Shown: positions 1 through 7,192, numbered from the stretch's first letter. The stretch: 9,752 bases of DNA from Kiloniellales bacterium (GCA_030067055.1 JASJAL010000146.1:1-9752), one strand, 5' to 3'. Notes: generated from the sequence alone by a model not told the origin. Numbers and translations are program-made.

Positions 1-32
1 CGGGCCGCCGCGCGCGCCGGCCAAGCCCGTTG

Positions 33-56
33 TTGCATTTGAGAATTGCTCGCAAT
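33..56 (+). promoter_or_regulatory. Probable Fur-type operator upstream of the ABC ATPase gene
   Basis: Seen: the 17-mer TTGAGAATTGCTCGCAA (39-55) is an imperfect dyad. It contains a perfect ATTGC-TC-GCAAT inverted repeat (45-56), and a further TTGC lies upstream at 33-36. Known: alphaproteobacterial and other proteobacterial Fur boxes resemble TTGCGAATnATTCGCAA, and this site keeps most of those positions, including GAAT on the left and TCGCAA on the right. Inferred: Fe-Fur represses the ABC gene, whose ATG is at 139. It stands out as AT-rich in an otherwise GC-rich leader. No convincing -35/-10 pair was found beside it. Confidence 0.5.
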
Positions 57-138
57 ACCTTGGCGGGCCGCCTTCAGCGGCTTCCCGCGCGCCACCGGAA
101 CCGGGCCGGCCTGCCAAGCCGGACCGGATGGAAGGGAC

Positions 139-1221
139 ATGGACGCTCTGGCCTTGGAGCATATTTGCCACGCCTTCGACGAGGTGCTGGCGGTCGACGA
201 CCTCAGCCTGACGGTCGGCGAGGGCAAGCTGGTCTGCCTGCTGGGCCCATCGGGCTGCGGCAAGACCACCGCCCTGCGGGTCGCGGCCGGGCTCGAGCGG
301 CTCCAGAAGGGCCGGGTCCTGATGGACGGCCGGGTGATCGCCAACGGCAAGGTCGACGTGCCGCCGGAGGCGCGCAGCGTCGGCCTGGTGTTCCAGGACT
401 ACTCGCTGTTTCCGCACCTGACCGTGCTCGACAACGTCGCCTTCGGTCTTCGCGATCTCGCCTCGGATGCACGGCGCAAGCGGGCCTTCGAGGTGCTCGA
501 GCAGGTCGGCATGGCGAACCGCGCGGAGGCCTACCCGCACACCCTCTCGGGCGGCCAGCAGCAGCGGGTTGCGCTGGCCCGGGCCTTGGCCCCGCGGCCC
601 AGGGTCATGCTGCTCGACGAGCCCTTCTCGGGCCTGGATTCCAGCCTGCGCCACCAGATCCGCGACGACACGCTGCACGTTCTTAAGGAGAGCGGGACCG
701 CGACCCTGATGGTCACCCACGATCCCGAAGAGGCCATGTTCATGGCCGACAGGGTGGCCCTGATGCGAGACGGTGCGGCGGTCCAGCAGGGCACGCCGGG
801 AGAGCTCTACTTCTCGCCCCACGACGCCTTCGTGGCCAGCTTCTTCGGCGAGGTGAACCGGCTGAGCGGCCGCATCGAGGCCGGCCACGTGCCGACGCCG
901 CTCGGCCAGATCTGCGCGCCGAACCTGCCCGAAGGCGCCGAGGTCGAGATCCTGATCCGGCCGGAGGCGCTGCGCCTGGACCCGCAGCCCCGGGGCGGCT
1001 CGGGCGGCGGCGGGACGGCAGGAGAGGTCGGGGTCGCCCGAGTCCTGGCCGCCCGGGTGCTGGGTCGCAGCAGCCTGATCCACCTCAGCCTGCCGGGCCA
1101 CAGCGGGGCCGACCTGCACCTCCACGCCCGGGTGCCGGGACGTTTCCTGCCGGCGGAGGATCAGGCCATGGGGATCCACCTGGACCCCAGCCAGACCTTC
1201 GTTTTTCTCAAACCAGGCTGA
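139..1221 (+). CDS. FbpC-like ABC transporter ATP-binding protein, probably for iron(III) uptake
   Basis: This is the cytoplasmic ATPase of an ABC importer (360 aa). The motifs are in order: Walker A GPSGCGKTT (36-44), Q-loop in FQDYSLFPH (Q86), signature LSGGQQQR (136-143), Walker B VMLLDE (156-161), D-loop, and switch histidine in VTHDPEEA (H194). Residues from about 240 to 360 form a TOBE-like regulatory extension typical of the Fbp/Pot/Mod/CysA group. The sequence around the Q-loop and the SGLDSSLR stretch most resembles FbpC, and an upstream Fur-like site agrees, but spermidine, thiamine or other substrates cannot be excluded. The ATG at 139 was chosen because it follows GGAAGGG closely and begins the domain directly; a TTG at 46 would add 31 unrelated residues. 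No permease or binding-protein gene lies within the window, so the partners are outside it or elsewhere. The next gene is 98 bases away. Confidence 0.85.
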   Translation: MDALALEHICHAFDEVLAVDDLSLTVGEGKLVCLLGPSGCGKTTALRVAAGLERLQKGRVLMDGRVIANGKVDVPPEARSVGLVFQDYSLFPHLTVLDNVAFGLRDLASDARRKRAFEVLEQVGMANRAEAYPHTLSGGQQQRVALARALAPRPRVMLLDEPFSGLDSSLRHQIRDDTLHVLKESGTATLMVTHDPEEAMFMADRVALMRDGAAVQQGTPGELYFSPHDAFVASFFGEVNRLSGRIEAGHVPTPLGQICAPNLPEGAEVEILIRPEALRLDPQPRGGSGGGGTAGEVGVARVLAARVLGRSSLIHLSLPGHSGADLHLHARVPGRFLPAEDQAMGIHLDPSQTFVFLKPG

Positions 1222-1246
1222 GGTAAGAATGGCCGCCAGACATGGA

Positions 1247-1275
1247 TTGCGGCTGCCAGGGCTTTCTGCGATAGT
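1247..1275 (+). promoter_or_regulatory. Weak candidate promoter for the tat operon
   Basis: TTGCGG (1247-1252) and GATAGT (1270-1275) are separated by 17 bases, about 45 bases before the tatA ATG, in the 98-base gap after the ABC gene. The match to the sigma-70 consensus is modest (3/6 and 4/6). Its placement after an unrelated gene is the main support. Confidence 0.25.
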
Positions 1276-1319
1276 CCCGGCCAACTGGGAAGACCGATGG
1301 ATTTCAAGGGAGAACCCCC

Positions 1320-1577
1320 ATGGGGACCTTTAGCATCTGGCATTGGCTGATCGTCCTGGCGGTTGTCCTCCTGCTCTTTGGCGGGGGCGGCAAGATCCCA
1401 AAGCTGATGCGCGATATGGGCCAGGGAATCAACGCCTTCAGGAAGGGCCTTAAGGAAGAAGATAAGAAAAAGGCCGCAGACGGCGACGACAAAAAGGCGA
1501 TCGAGCAGGAGCCTTCGGCCACTGCCAGCGTCTCGGCCGAGGGGGAGGAGCAGCCCAAGAAGGCTGCAGAGGGCTGA
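1320..1577 (+). CDS. tatA: Sec-independent protein translocase TatA
   Basis: TatA is the pore-forming subunit of the twin-arginine translocase, which moves folded proteins across the inner membrane. The 85-aa protein has the family plan: a short periplasmic N-terminus, one membrane helix (about residues 5-20, [15 protein letters not shown]), the FG hinge at F20-G21, a Lys/Arg-bearing amphipathic helix (about 25-46), and a charged low-complexity tail. The tail is Lys-, Glu- and Ala-rich and ends KKAAEG. The ATG follows AAGGGA (1306-1311) at good spacing. It is first of three adjacent tat genes; tatB follows after 58 bases that contain a hairpin. The downstream tatB, with its distinct MFDLGWSEL start, separates the two paralogues clearly. 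Confidence 0.95.
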   Translation: MGTFSIWHWLIVLAVVLLLFGGGGKIPKLMRDMGQGINAFRKGLKEEDKKKAADGDDKKAIEQEPSATASVSAEGEEQPKKAAEG

Positions 1578-1580
1578 GCC

Positions 1581-1594
1581 CGCAGCCGGCTGCG
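1581..1594. repeat. Perfect 14-base palindrome between tatA and tatB
   Basis: CGCAGCCGGCTGCG is self-complementary. Flanking CC (1579-1580) and GG (1596-1597) can extend the stem past a single bulged base. It starts four bases after the tatA stop and has no T-run after it, so it is not a classical terminator. It could stabilise the tatA 3' end or attenuate read-through into tatB. This is inference from position. Confidence 0.45.
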
Positions 1595-1635
1595 CGGGAG
1601 GCGGCGCGGGCCGGCAATGTTCTTGAGGCACTGCC

Positions 1636-2154
1636 GTGTTTGATCTGGGTTGGTCCGAGCTAGCGGTTGTCGCCCTGGTGGCGCTGATCGTCGTCGGCCC
1701 TCGGGAGTTGCCCGAGGTCCTGCGCACGATCGGCAAGTGGGTGCGCAAGGCCAGGTCCATGGCCCGGGAATTCCAGACCAGCGTCGACGACATGGTCCGC
1801 GAGGCGGAGCTCGACGAGGCGCGCAAGACCATGGAATCGGCCCGGCACCTCGATATCGGTAAGGAGATCGAGAACAGCATCGACCCGACCGGAAGCGTAA
1901 AGGAAGAGGTCGCCGAGCTCGACGCCGCCACCCGCCGGGCCGCCAAGGGCGAGGACGAGGTCCCGCCCGAGTTCCGTGACGAAGAGGGCGAGGCCGAGGC
2001 TTCGGGAACGGTGGACGAGGAGGCTGACGGTAAGGGGGCGACGGTGATCGAGCAGCCGGCCCAGCCCGCCCCGCCGCATTCGATCGTGCCGCCCGAGGAG
2101 CCTCCCGCCAAGGCGACGAAAGCGGCGGGAAAGTCCAGCAAGCAGAGCGCCTAG
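1636..2154 (+). CDS. tatB: Sec-independent protein translocase TatB
   Basis: TatB forms the twin-arginine signal receptor with TatC in the inner membrane. The 172-aa product begins MFDLGWSEL, with the conserved Glu at residue 8, then one membrane helix (about 4-20) and the GP hinge (G21-P22). An amphipathic helix follows (about 24-75), rich in Arg/Lys and Glu/Asp. The remainder is an acidic then Pro/Ala/Lys-rich tail, which is variable in the family. The start is GTG, with GAGG (1625-1628) seven bases upstream; no ATG fits the conserved N-terminus. The stop lies three bases before the tatC ATG, so the two are probably translated in a coupled way. The GTG start and the preceding hairpin could both keep TatB below TatA, as the complex's known stoichiometry requires. 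Confidence 0.95.
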   Translation: MFDLGWSELAVVALVALIVVGPRELPEVLRTIGKWVRKARSMAREFQTSVDDMVREAELDEARKTMESARHLDIGKEIENSIDPTGSVKEEVAELDAATRRAAKGEDEVPPEFRDEEGEAEASGTVDEEADGKGATVIEQPAQPAPPHSIVPPEEPPAKATKAAGKSSKQSA

Positions 2155-2157
2155 ACC

Positions 2158-2964
2158 ATGGCCGAAGCCAGCGAAGCCCACAAAATGCCGCTGCTCGATC
2201 ACCTGATCGAGCTGCGCCAGCGCCTGCTCTACAGCGTCATCGGGCTCTTCGTTGCCTTCCTGGTCTGCTTCTACTTCGCCCAGGACCTCTACAACATCCT
2301 GGTCGATCCCCTGGCCAAGATCCTGCTGGAGAGCGGGGTCCAGAGCGATCCCCGGCTGATCTACACCGACCTGACCGAGGTCTTCTTCACGCATGTGAAG
2401 GTCGCCTTCTTCTTCGGCGCCTTCATCTCCTGCCCGGTCTTCCTAGGCCAGCTTTGGCTCTTCGTCGCACCGGGGCTGTACCGCAACGAGAAGCATGCCT
2501 TCGCGCCCTTCCTGATCGCGACCCCTGTGCTGTTCTTCATCGGCGGCGCCCTGGTGTACTTCGTGATCATGCCGCTGGCCTGGCAGTTCTTCCTGTCCTT
2601 CCAGCAGGCCGGCGGCGACGGGGTCCTGCCGATCGAGCTGGAGGCCAAGGTCAACGAGTACCTCTCGCTGGTGATGACCTTGATCTTCGCCTTCGGGCTC
2701 TGCTTCCAGCTGCCGGTCATCATGACCCTGCTGGCCCGGGTCGGTTTGGCGACCTCGAAAGGCATGGCGGCCAAGCGCAAGTACGCCATCGTCGGCGTCT
2801 TCATCGTGGCGGCGATCTTCACGCCGCCGGATCCGATCAGCCAGATCTCCCTCGCGATCCCGATCATTCTGCTCTACGAGATCTCGATCCAGATGGCCAA
2901 GCTGGTCGAGAAGAAGCGCAAGGAGCAGGAGGCGGCAGAGGAGGCCGAAGCGCTCTCCGACTAG
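2158..2964 (+). CDS. tatC: Sec-independent protein translocase TatC
   Basis: TatC is the multispanning core of the Tat receptor and binds the twin-arginine motif of signal peptides. At 268 aa it has the family length and six predicted membrane helices. Diagnostic segments are HLIELRQRL (15-23), [16 protein letters not shown] (74-89), [14 protein letters not shown] (102-115) with E111 matching E. coli E103, and FTPPDPISQ (221-229). The C-terminal 20 residues are a Lys/Glu-rich cytoplasmic tail. Where many homologues have Lys-Arg after the conserved Glu, this one has Lys-His. No strong ribosome-binding site precedes the ATG; coupling with tatB, three bases upstream, is likely. It ends the tat operon; serS follows after 91 bases with its own candidate promoter. 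Confidence 0.97.
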   Translation: MAEASEAHKMPLLDHLIELRQRLLYSVIGLFVAFLVCFYFAQDLYNILVDPLAKILLESGVQSDPRLIYTDLTEVFFTHVKVAFFFGAFISCPVFLGQLWLFVAPGLYRNEKHAFAPFLIATPVLFFIGGALVYFVIMPLAWQFFLSFQQAGGDGVLPIELEAKVNEYLSLVMTLIFAFGLCFQLPVIMTLLARVGLATSKGMAAKRKYAIVGVFIVAAIFTPPDPISQISLAIPIILLYEISIQMAKLVEKKRKEQEAAEEAEALSD

Positions 2965-2985
2965 CGGCCTCGGGCCAGAGGCGTC

Positions 2986-3015
2986 TAGACGTGGAGGGGC
3001 GAAGCGCCTTATAAA
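2986..3015 (+). promoter_or_regulatory. Candidate sigma-70 promoter for serS
   Basis: TAGACG (2986-2991, 4/6 to TTGACA) and TATAAA (3010-3015, 5/6 to TATAAT) are 18 bases apart. Transcription would begin near 3022, leaving a leader of about 35 bases before the serS ATG. The AT-rich -10 stands out in this GC-rich sequence, and the gap between tatC and serS is where a new transcription unit is expected. Confidence 0.4.
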
Positions 3016-3055
3016 CGCCGCGATTGTCTGGCGCAGCCCCGATTCGGAAGCTTCC

Positions 3056-4339
3056 ATGCACGACCTCAGGTGGATCCGCGAGAATCCCGCGGCCTTCGAC
3101 AAGGCGCTCGGCCGCCGGGGGCTGCCGGCGCAGTCGGCCGCGATCCTCGAGCTCGACTCCGGCCGCCGTGCCGCCCAGACCGAGCTGCAGGAGCTGCAGA
3201 ACCGGCGCAACGCGGCCTCCAAGGAGATCGGCAAGCAGAAAGCCCAGGGCGGCGACGCCGGGGACCTGATCGCCGAGGTCGGCGGCATCAAGCAGCGCAT
3301 CTCGGAGGGCGAGGGGCGCGAGCGCCAGCTGGGCGAGGACCTGAACGCGCTGCTGGCCGGACTGCCCAACATCCTCGATGACGATGTGCCCGAGGGCGCG
3401 GACGAGGGTGCCAACCGGGAGGTGACGGCCTGGGGCGAGAAGCCCGAGCGCAACTTCCCCGCGAAGCAGCACTTCGAACTGGGCGAGGCGCTCGGCGCCA
3501 TGGACTTCGGCGCCGCGGCCAAGCTCTCGGGGGCGCGCTTCGTGGTTCTCAAAGGCGTGCTGGCGCGCCTGCACCGGGCCCTAGCGGACTTCATGCTGGA
3601 CATCCACACCGAGGAGTTCGGCTACACCGAGATCATGCCGCCCTACCTGGTGCGCGACCACGTGCTCTACGGCACCGGGCAGCTGCCGAAGTTCGCCGAG
3701 GATCAGTTCAGGACAACCGACGACTTCTGGCTGATCCCGACCGCCGAGGTGCCCTTGACCAACCTGGCGGCCGAAGAGATCTACGACGAGAGGCAGCTGC
3801 CGCTGCGCTTCACCGCCTTCACCCCCTGCTTCCGTTCCGAGGCCGGCGCGGCCGGCAAGGACACCCGCGGCATGCTGCGCCAGCACCAGTTCGAGAAGGT
3901 CGAGCTGGTCTCCATCGCCCATCCGGAGCACTCGGTCGAAGAGCACGAGCGCATGACCTCCTGCGCCGAGACCGTGCTGCAGCGTCTCGGCCTGCACTAC
4001 CGCAAGGTCGTGCTTTGCAGCGGCGACACCGGCTTCGGCGCGCGCAAGACCTACGACCTGGAGGTCTGGTTGCCGGGCCAGGAGGCCTACCGGGAGATCT
4101 CCAGCTGCTCCAACTGCGGCGACTTCCAGGCGCGGCGGATGATGGCCCGCTTCCGGCCGGCGGAAGGCAAGGGGACCCGCTTCGTCCACACCCTCAACGG
4201 CTCGGGCTTGGCGGTCGGGCGGACCCTGATCGCGGTGATGGAAGCCTATCAGCAGGCCGACGGCTCCATTGCCCTGCCCGAGGCCCTGGCGCCCTACCTG
4301 GGCGGCCGGGCGGTGATCGGGGCCAGCAGCGATGCTTAG
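3056..4339 (+). CDS. serS: Serine--tRNA ligase (seryl-tRNA synthetase)
   Basis: SerS charges tRNA-Ser (and tRNA-Sec where present) with serine, using ATP, in the cytoplasm. At 427 aa it has the bacterial family length. The N-terminal third (about 27-103) is the helical arm that grips the long variable arm of tRNA-Ser, including the [20 protein letters not shown] stretch. The class II catalytic core follows: TAEVPLTN (229-236) for serine recognition, motif 2 [14 protein letters not shown] (259-272), [13 protein letters not shown] (349-361), and motif 3 around GSGLAVGRT (382-390). The start is set by GGAAG at 3046-3050 and by the canonical [11 protein letters not shown] beginning. It overlaps surE by eight bases, which suggests a shared mRNA with surE, pcm and the LysM/M23 gene. 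No key motif is missing. Confidence 0.98.
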   Translation: MHDLRWIRENPAAFDKALGRRGLPAQSAAILELDSGRRAAQTELQELQNRRNAASKEIGKQKAQGGDAGDLIAEVGGIKQRISEGEGRERQLGEDLNALLAGLPNILDDDVPEGADEGANREVTAWGEKPERNFPAKQHFELGEALGAMDFGAAAKLSGARFVVLKGVLARLHRALADFMLDIHTEEFGYTEIMPPYLVRDHVLYGTGQLPKFAEDQFRTTDDFWLIPTAEVPLTNLAAEEIYDERQLPLRFTAFTPCFRSEAGAAGKDTRGMLRQHQFEKVELVSIAHPEHSVEEHERMTSCAETVLQRLGLHYRKVVLCSGDTGFGARKTYDLEVWLPGQEAYREISSCSNCGDFQARRMMARFRPAEGKGTRFVHTLNGSGLAVGRTLIAVMEAYQQADGSIALPEALAPYLGGRAVIGASSDA

Positions 4340-5114
4340 CGCGCCGCTAGATCTGACCGGAGCGCGGATCCTCCTCAGCAACGACGATGGCATCCATGCG
4401 CCGGGGCTGGAGGCGCTGGAGCGCATCGCACGGTCGCTCAGCGACGACGTTTGGGTGGTGGCGCCGGAAACCGAGCAGAGCGCGACCAGCCATTCCCTGA
4501 CCCTGCGGCGGCCGCTGCGGATCCGCCATCTGGGGCCGGAGCGCTACACCCTCGACGGCACGCCGACCGACTGCGTCCTGGTTGCGGTCAAGAAGCTCAT
4601 GGTCGACCGGCCGCCGGACCTGGTGCTCTCGGGCATCAACCAGGGCGCCAACCTGGGCGAGGACGTGACCTATTCGGGCACGGTGGCTGCGGCCATGGAG
4701 GCGGCGCTGCTGGGCTTTCCGGCGATCGCGCTCAGCCTGCTGCGGCGCGGCGACCACGAGTACCGCTGGGAGACCGCCGAGCACCATGCCGCTTCGGTGC
4801 TGCGGCGCCTGACCAGCCTGCCCTGGCCGCGCGACGTGCTGATGAACGTCAACTTCCCCGACGTTCCCGCCGAAGAGGTGCGCGGCATCCGGGTCTGCCG
4901 CCAGGGCCGGCGTGACGTCGACAGCCAGGTGGTCGACGGCTCGGACCCCAGCGGCCGGCCCTATGTCTGGGTCGGCAACTACATGAGCGACGAGACCTCG
5001 CAGGTCGGCAGCGACCTCGCCGCCCTGGCCGAGGACGCGATTTCGGTCACGCCGCTGCACCTGGACCTGACCCATGGCGAGACCCTGGAGCGCCTGACGG
5101 GGGTCTTCGCATGA
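4332..5114 (+). CDS. surE: 5'/3'-nucleotidase SurE
   Basis: SurE is a metal-dependent phosphatase acting on nucleoside 5'- and 3'-monophosphates, and in some species on short polyphosphate. It is linked to stationary-phase survival. The 260-aa protein shows the family's metal site: NDDGIHAPG (17-25, with D18 and D19), S50 in [13 protein letters not shown], and N103 in [18 protein letters not shown], spaced as in E. coli (D8, D9, S39, N92). The substrate-site stretch LDGTPTDCV is also present (74-82). The N-terminus carries about ten residues ([10 protein letters not shown]) before the conserved core. The ATG lies inside the end of serS and GGGG at 4319-4322 serves as a plausible ribosome-binding site. 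It overlaps pcm by four bases (ATGA). The surE-pcm-LysM/M23 order parallels surE-pcm-nlpD in gammaproteobacteria. Confidence 0.97.
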   Translation: MLSAPLDLTGARILLSNDDGIHAPGLEALERIARSLSDDVWVVAPETEQSATSHSLTLRRPLRIRHLGPERYTLDGTPTDCVLVAVKKLMVDRPPDLVLSGINQGANLGEDVTYSGTVAAAMEAALLGFPAIALSLLRRGDHEYRWETAEHHAASVLRRLTSLPWPRDVLMNVNFPDVPAEEVRGIRVCRQGRRDVDSQVVDGSDPSGRPYVWVGNYMSDETSQVGSDLAALAEDAISVTPLHLDLTHGETLERLTGVFA

Positions 5115-5806
5115 CCCTGGCCGCCCGCAAGATCCGTTTGCTGATGGAGCTGCGCCGCAAGGGCATCACCGACACGGCGGTCCTACGGGCCATCGAGCAG
5201 ATCCCACGCGAGGCCTTTGTGCCCGCGCCCTTCCTCGACCAGGCCTACGAGAACCTGGCGCTGCCGATCGAGCGCGGCCAGACCCTGAGCCAGCCTCAGG
5301 TGGTGGCGCGCATGACCCAGGCACTGAGTGCCGCGGGCACCGGCAAGATCCTGGAGGTCGGCACCGGCTCGGGCTATCAGACCGCGGTCCTGTCGCGGCT
5401 CTGCCGCCGGGTCTACAGCGTCGAGCGCTATCGCGAGCTCACCGACGACGCCGAGCGCCGCTTCCGCGCCCTGAGGCTGCACAACATCGTGCCGCGGGTC
5501 GGCGACGGCTGGCACGGCTGGTCCGAACAGGCGCCCTTTCCCCGGATCATCGTCACCGCCGCTCCGCCGGACGTGCCGGGGACCCTGGTCGACCAGCTGG
5601 CAGAGGGCGGCGTTCTGGTGATTCCGGTCGGCCGACGCAGCCGGCAGCAAGAACTGCTCCGCGTGACGAAAGAAAATGCTAAGGTGTCCGAAGAAACACT
5701 GGGACCGGTTCGCTTCGTACCACTTGTAGCCGGCGTCCCGGAGGAGGCGCCCAAGCCCGCGGGCCGGGTCCGGTACTCTGGACCTCCGGGCTGGTCTTTG
5801 GCATGA
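5111..5806 (+). CDS. pcm: Protein-L-isoaspartate O-methyltransferase
   Basis: Pcm repairs aged proteins by transferring a methyl group from S-adenosylmethionine to L-isoaspartyl residues. The 231-aa protein has the expected N-terminal helices, the IPREAFVP segment (31-38), the TLSQP loop (58-62, usually TISQP), and the SAM-binding motif LEVGTGSGYQTAVL (81-94). An acidic residue in VYSVER (E105) is placed to hold the ribose, followed by GDGWHGW (131-137), IIVTAAPPDVP (146-156), and a GGVLVIPVG strand. The core ends near VRFVPLVAGVP (200-210). A Pro-rich tail of about 20 residues (EEAPKPAGRV onward) is extra to the usual family end. The ATG overlaps the surE stop (ATGA) and follows GGGGG at 5099-5103. 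A conserved partner of surE, probably translated by coupling. Confidence 0.96.
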   Translation: MTLAARKIRLLMELRRKGITDTAVLRAIEQIPREAFVPAPFLDQAYENLALPIERGQTLSQPQVVARMTQALSAAGTGKILEVGTGSGYQTAVLSRLCRRVYSVERYRELTDDAERRFRALRLHNIVPRVGDGWHGWSEQAPFPRIIVTAAPPDVPGTLVDQLAEGGVLVIPVGRRSRQQELLRVTKENAKVSEETLGPVRFVPLVAGVPEEAPKPAGRVRYSGPPGWSLA

Positions 5807-5813
5807 AGGCAGC

Positions 5814-5818
5814 AGAGG
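5814..5818 (+). promoter_or_regulatory. Ribosome-binding site deciding the start of the LysM/M23 gene
   Basis: AGAGG lies five bases before the ATG at 5824. The alternative in-frame ATG at 5803 overlaps the pcm stop (ATGA) but has no purine-rich site upstream. The shorter product also gives a normal-length lipoprotein signal. Confidence 0.5.
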
Positions 5819-5823
5819 TCGCA

Positions 5824-6984
5824 ATGCTGGCTCGACCGAAAGGCTTCATGACCCTGTGCTTGGCTGCGGCCGTCGCCGTGGCCCTGTCGGGCTGCATGCG
5901 CACCACCAAGTCGGCCGGCAGCAAGTACAAGCCCAGGCCGGCGCCCAGCGTCAACGCTTCCTATCGCGGCTCCGAAGTGGTGCCGCTGCCACGCCGCAAG
6001 CCGCGCGCTCCGGCGCCAGTCCTGGCGAAGAAGACCCAAAAGGTCACGCCGGTTGCCGCCCGACCCGCATACCGGGCCAGTCCGGTGGCCGGCCGGGTGG
6101 GCTCGGCCGGGGTCTACTACGTCACCGTGAAGGACACCCTCTACAGCATCTCAAGGCGGTTCCATGTGCCGCTGCGCAGCCTGATTGACGCCAACGGCCT
6201 CAAGCCGCCCTATACCCTGAGGGTCGGCCAGAAGCTCAGCCTGCCTAGGGCGCGCACCTACACGGTCGTCAAGGGCGATACGGTCTACGGGATCTCGCGC
6301 CGCCACGGCGTCGACATGAGCGAACTGATGCGCCTCAACGGGATCAAGCCGCCCTATACCATCTCGGTCGGCCAGGCCTTGCACGTGCCCGACCCCAGCA
6401 GCCGGCCGACCCAGGTTGCGACGGCAAGCCTGGTCGCGAATGGCAGCCCGGCGGCGGCGAAGCCGGCACGTCCGGCGTCCGCCGTGCCCAGGGCGACGCC
6501 GGCGCCGCAACCGGCGGCCGCCGCGACCGCGCCCCGCGCTGTCCCCGTCGTCGCCCGGACCGGTCCGGTCCCAAAACCGCCGCCACGGTCCGGCAGCAAG
6601 TTCCTCTGGCCGGTCCAGGGCAAGGTCGTCTCCGGCTTCGGCGCCCAGGGCAAGGGCTACCATAACGACGGCATCAACATCCTGGCACCCAGGGGTGCGG
6701 GGATCCGCGCCGCCGAGAACGGCGTCATCGCCTATGCTGGCAACGAACTGCGCGGCTTCGGCAACCTGGTCCTGGTCAAGCATTCCGGTGGCTGGACCAC
6801 CGCCTATGCGCACACCGACCAGATCCTGGTGCGCCGCGGACAGACCGTGAAGCGGGGCCAGCTGATTGCCCGGGTCGGGTCCAGCGGCAACGTGGCCCGG
6901 CCGCAGCTGCACTTCGAGATCCGCAAGGGCGCACGCGCCGTGGATCCGGCACGCCTCCTGGCCCGCCAGGACGCCAAGCTTTAG
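5824..6984 (+). CDS. NlpD/DipM-like LysM and LytM (M23) domain lipoprotein
   Basis: Predicted outer-membrane lipoprotein (386 aa) that binds peptidoglycan and probably activates a cell-wall amidase during division. In order: signal peptide with lipobox LSGC (about residues 17-20), a basic Pro-rich stretch, LysM 1 (about 98-142), LysM 2 (about 145-189), a Pro/Ala linker (190-260), and a LytM domain (about 262-380). The LytM metal site looks degenerate. HNDGINI keeps the His (H280) but has Asn (N285) where active enzymes have the Asp ligand, and the usual HxH is Q-L-H (Q361, H363). The YAH histidine (H330) remains. Known: E. coli NlpD and EnvC and Caulobacter DipM are non-catalytic activators with altered sites. 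A start at 5803 is possible (393 aa) but lacks a ribosome-binding site. It closes the serS-surE-pcm run. The gene symbol nlpD would be reasonable by position, but orthology is not proven. Confidence 0.88.
   Translation: MLARPKGFMTLCLAAAVAVALSGCMRTTKSAGSKYKPRPAPSVNASYRGSEVVPLPRRKPRAPAPVLAKKTQKVTPVAARPAYRASPVAGRVGSAGVYYVTVKDTLYSISRRFHVPLRSLIDANGLKPPYTLRVGQKLSLPRARTYTVVKGDTVYGISRRHGVDMSELMRLNGIKPPYTISVGQALHVPDPSSRPTQVATASLVANGSPAAAKPARPASAVPRATPAPQPAAAATAPRAVPVVARTGPVPKPPPRSGSKFLWPVQGKVVSGFGAQGKGYHNDGINILAPRGAGIRAAENGVIAYAGNELRGFGNLVLVKHSGGWTTAYAHTDQILVRRGQTVKRGQLIARVGSSGNVARPQLHFEIRKGARAVDPARLLARQDAKL
6200..6360 (+). repeat. 17-base direct repeat within the two LysM modules, period 144
   Basis: The sequence TCAAGCCGCCCTATACC occurs exactly at 6200-6216 and 6344-6360. 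It encodes the KPPYT stretch in the same place of each LysM module, 48 codons apart. It marks the two modules as copies from an internal duplication or under strong shared constraint. Confidence 0.7.
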
Positions 6985-6988
6985 GCCT

Positions 6989-7014
6989 GCTCCGGCTGGA
7001 TCGGACTCCGGAGC
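6989..7014 (+). terminator. Hairpin just after the LysM/M23 gene, possible terminator part
   Basis: GCTCCGG (6989-6995) pairs with CCGGAGC (7008-7014) around a 12-base loop, starting four bases after the stop codon. There is no T-run, so it may protect the mRNA end rather than terminate. A second, tighter hairpin lies at 7047-7064. Confidence 0.3.
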
Positions 7015-7046
7015 CCAAGCCCACCGAGCCGACCTGAACCCGCCCC

Positions 7047-7064
7047 AGGAGCCGTCGGGCTCCT
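7047..7064 (+). terminator. Seven-base-pair hairpin, candidate terminator of the serS operon
   Basis: AGGAGCC (7047-7053) and GGCTCCT (7058-7064) form a perfect GC-rich stem with a GTCG loop. The first T-run (TTTT, 7086-7089) is 21 bases past the stem, which is too far for a textbook intrinsic terminator. Its position in the longest gap of the window supports a role in separating the two transcription units. Confidence 0.4.
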
Positions 7065-7109
7065 CCGGATATACGGCATTCTAGGTTTTATCCTCCCTTA
7101 AGCTTATCT

Positions 7110-7122
7110 CGCGATAGTCGCG
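7110..7122. promoter_or_regulatory. CGCGA-TAG-TCGCG dyad upstream of the lipoprotein operon
   Basis: A perfect 5-3-5 inverted repeat lies about 70 bases before the ATG at 7193. It contains GATAGT (7113-7118), the same hexamer proposed as the tatA -10, but no matching -35 was found. It could be an operator or part of a promoter; the assignment is speculative. Confidence 0.2.
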
Positions 7123-7192
7123 CCGGTTGTAGCTCCCGCGCGCCCACTTCAGCCCTGCCGCGCGCCCACAAGGCTCTAGCAAGGAACTCGTC

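Noticed and set aside
1..42. Possible tail of an upstream gene ending at TGA 40-42
   Set aside because: The 13 codons (RAAARAGQARCCI) match nothing I recognise and would run into the Fur-like site; too short to support.
1231..1254. GCCGC/GCGGC stem after the ABC gene as a terminator
   Set aside because: Only five base pairs with a 12-base loop and no T-run; it is weaker than chance expectation in GC-rich sequence would require.
1161..2141. Minus-strand open frame of 326 codons across tatA and tatB
   Set aside because: It lies opposite two clearly recognised genes, is Ser/Arg-rich with no domain or signal, and is the kind of frame high GC content produces.
2443..3609. Minus-strand open frame of 388 codons across tatC and serS
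   Set aside because: It overlaps conserved coding sequence on the other strand, and its translation is repetitive Arg/Ser/Leu/Asp without any known motif.
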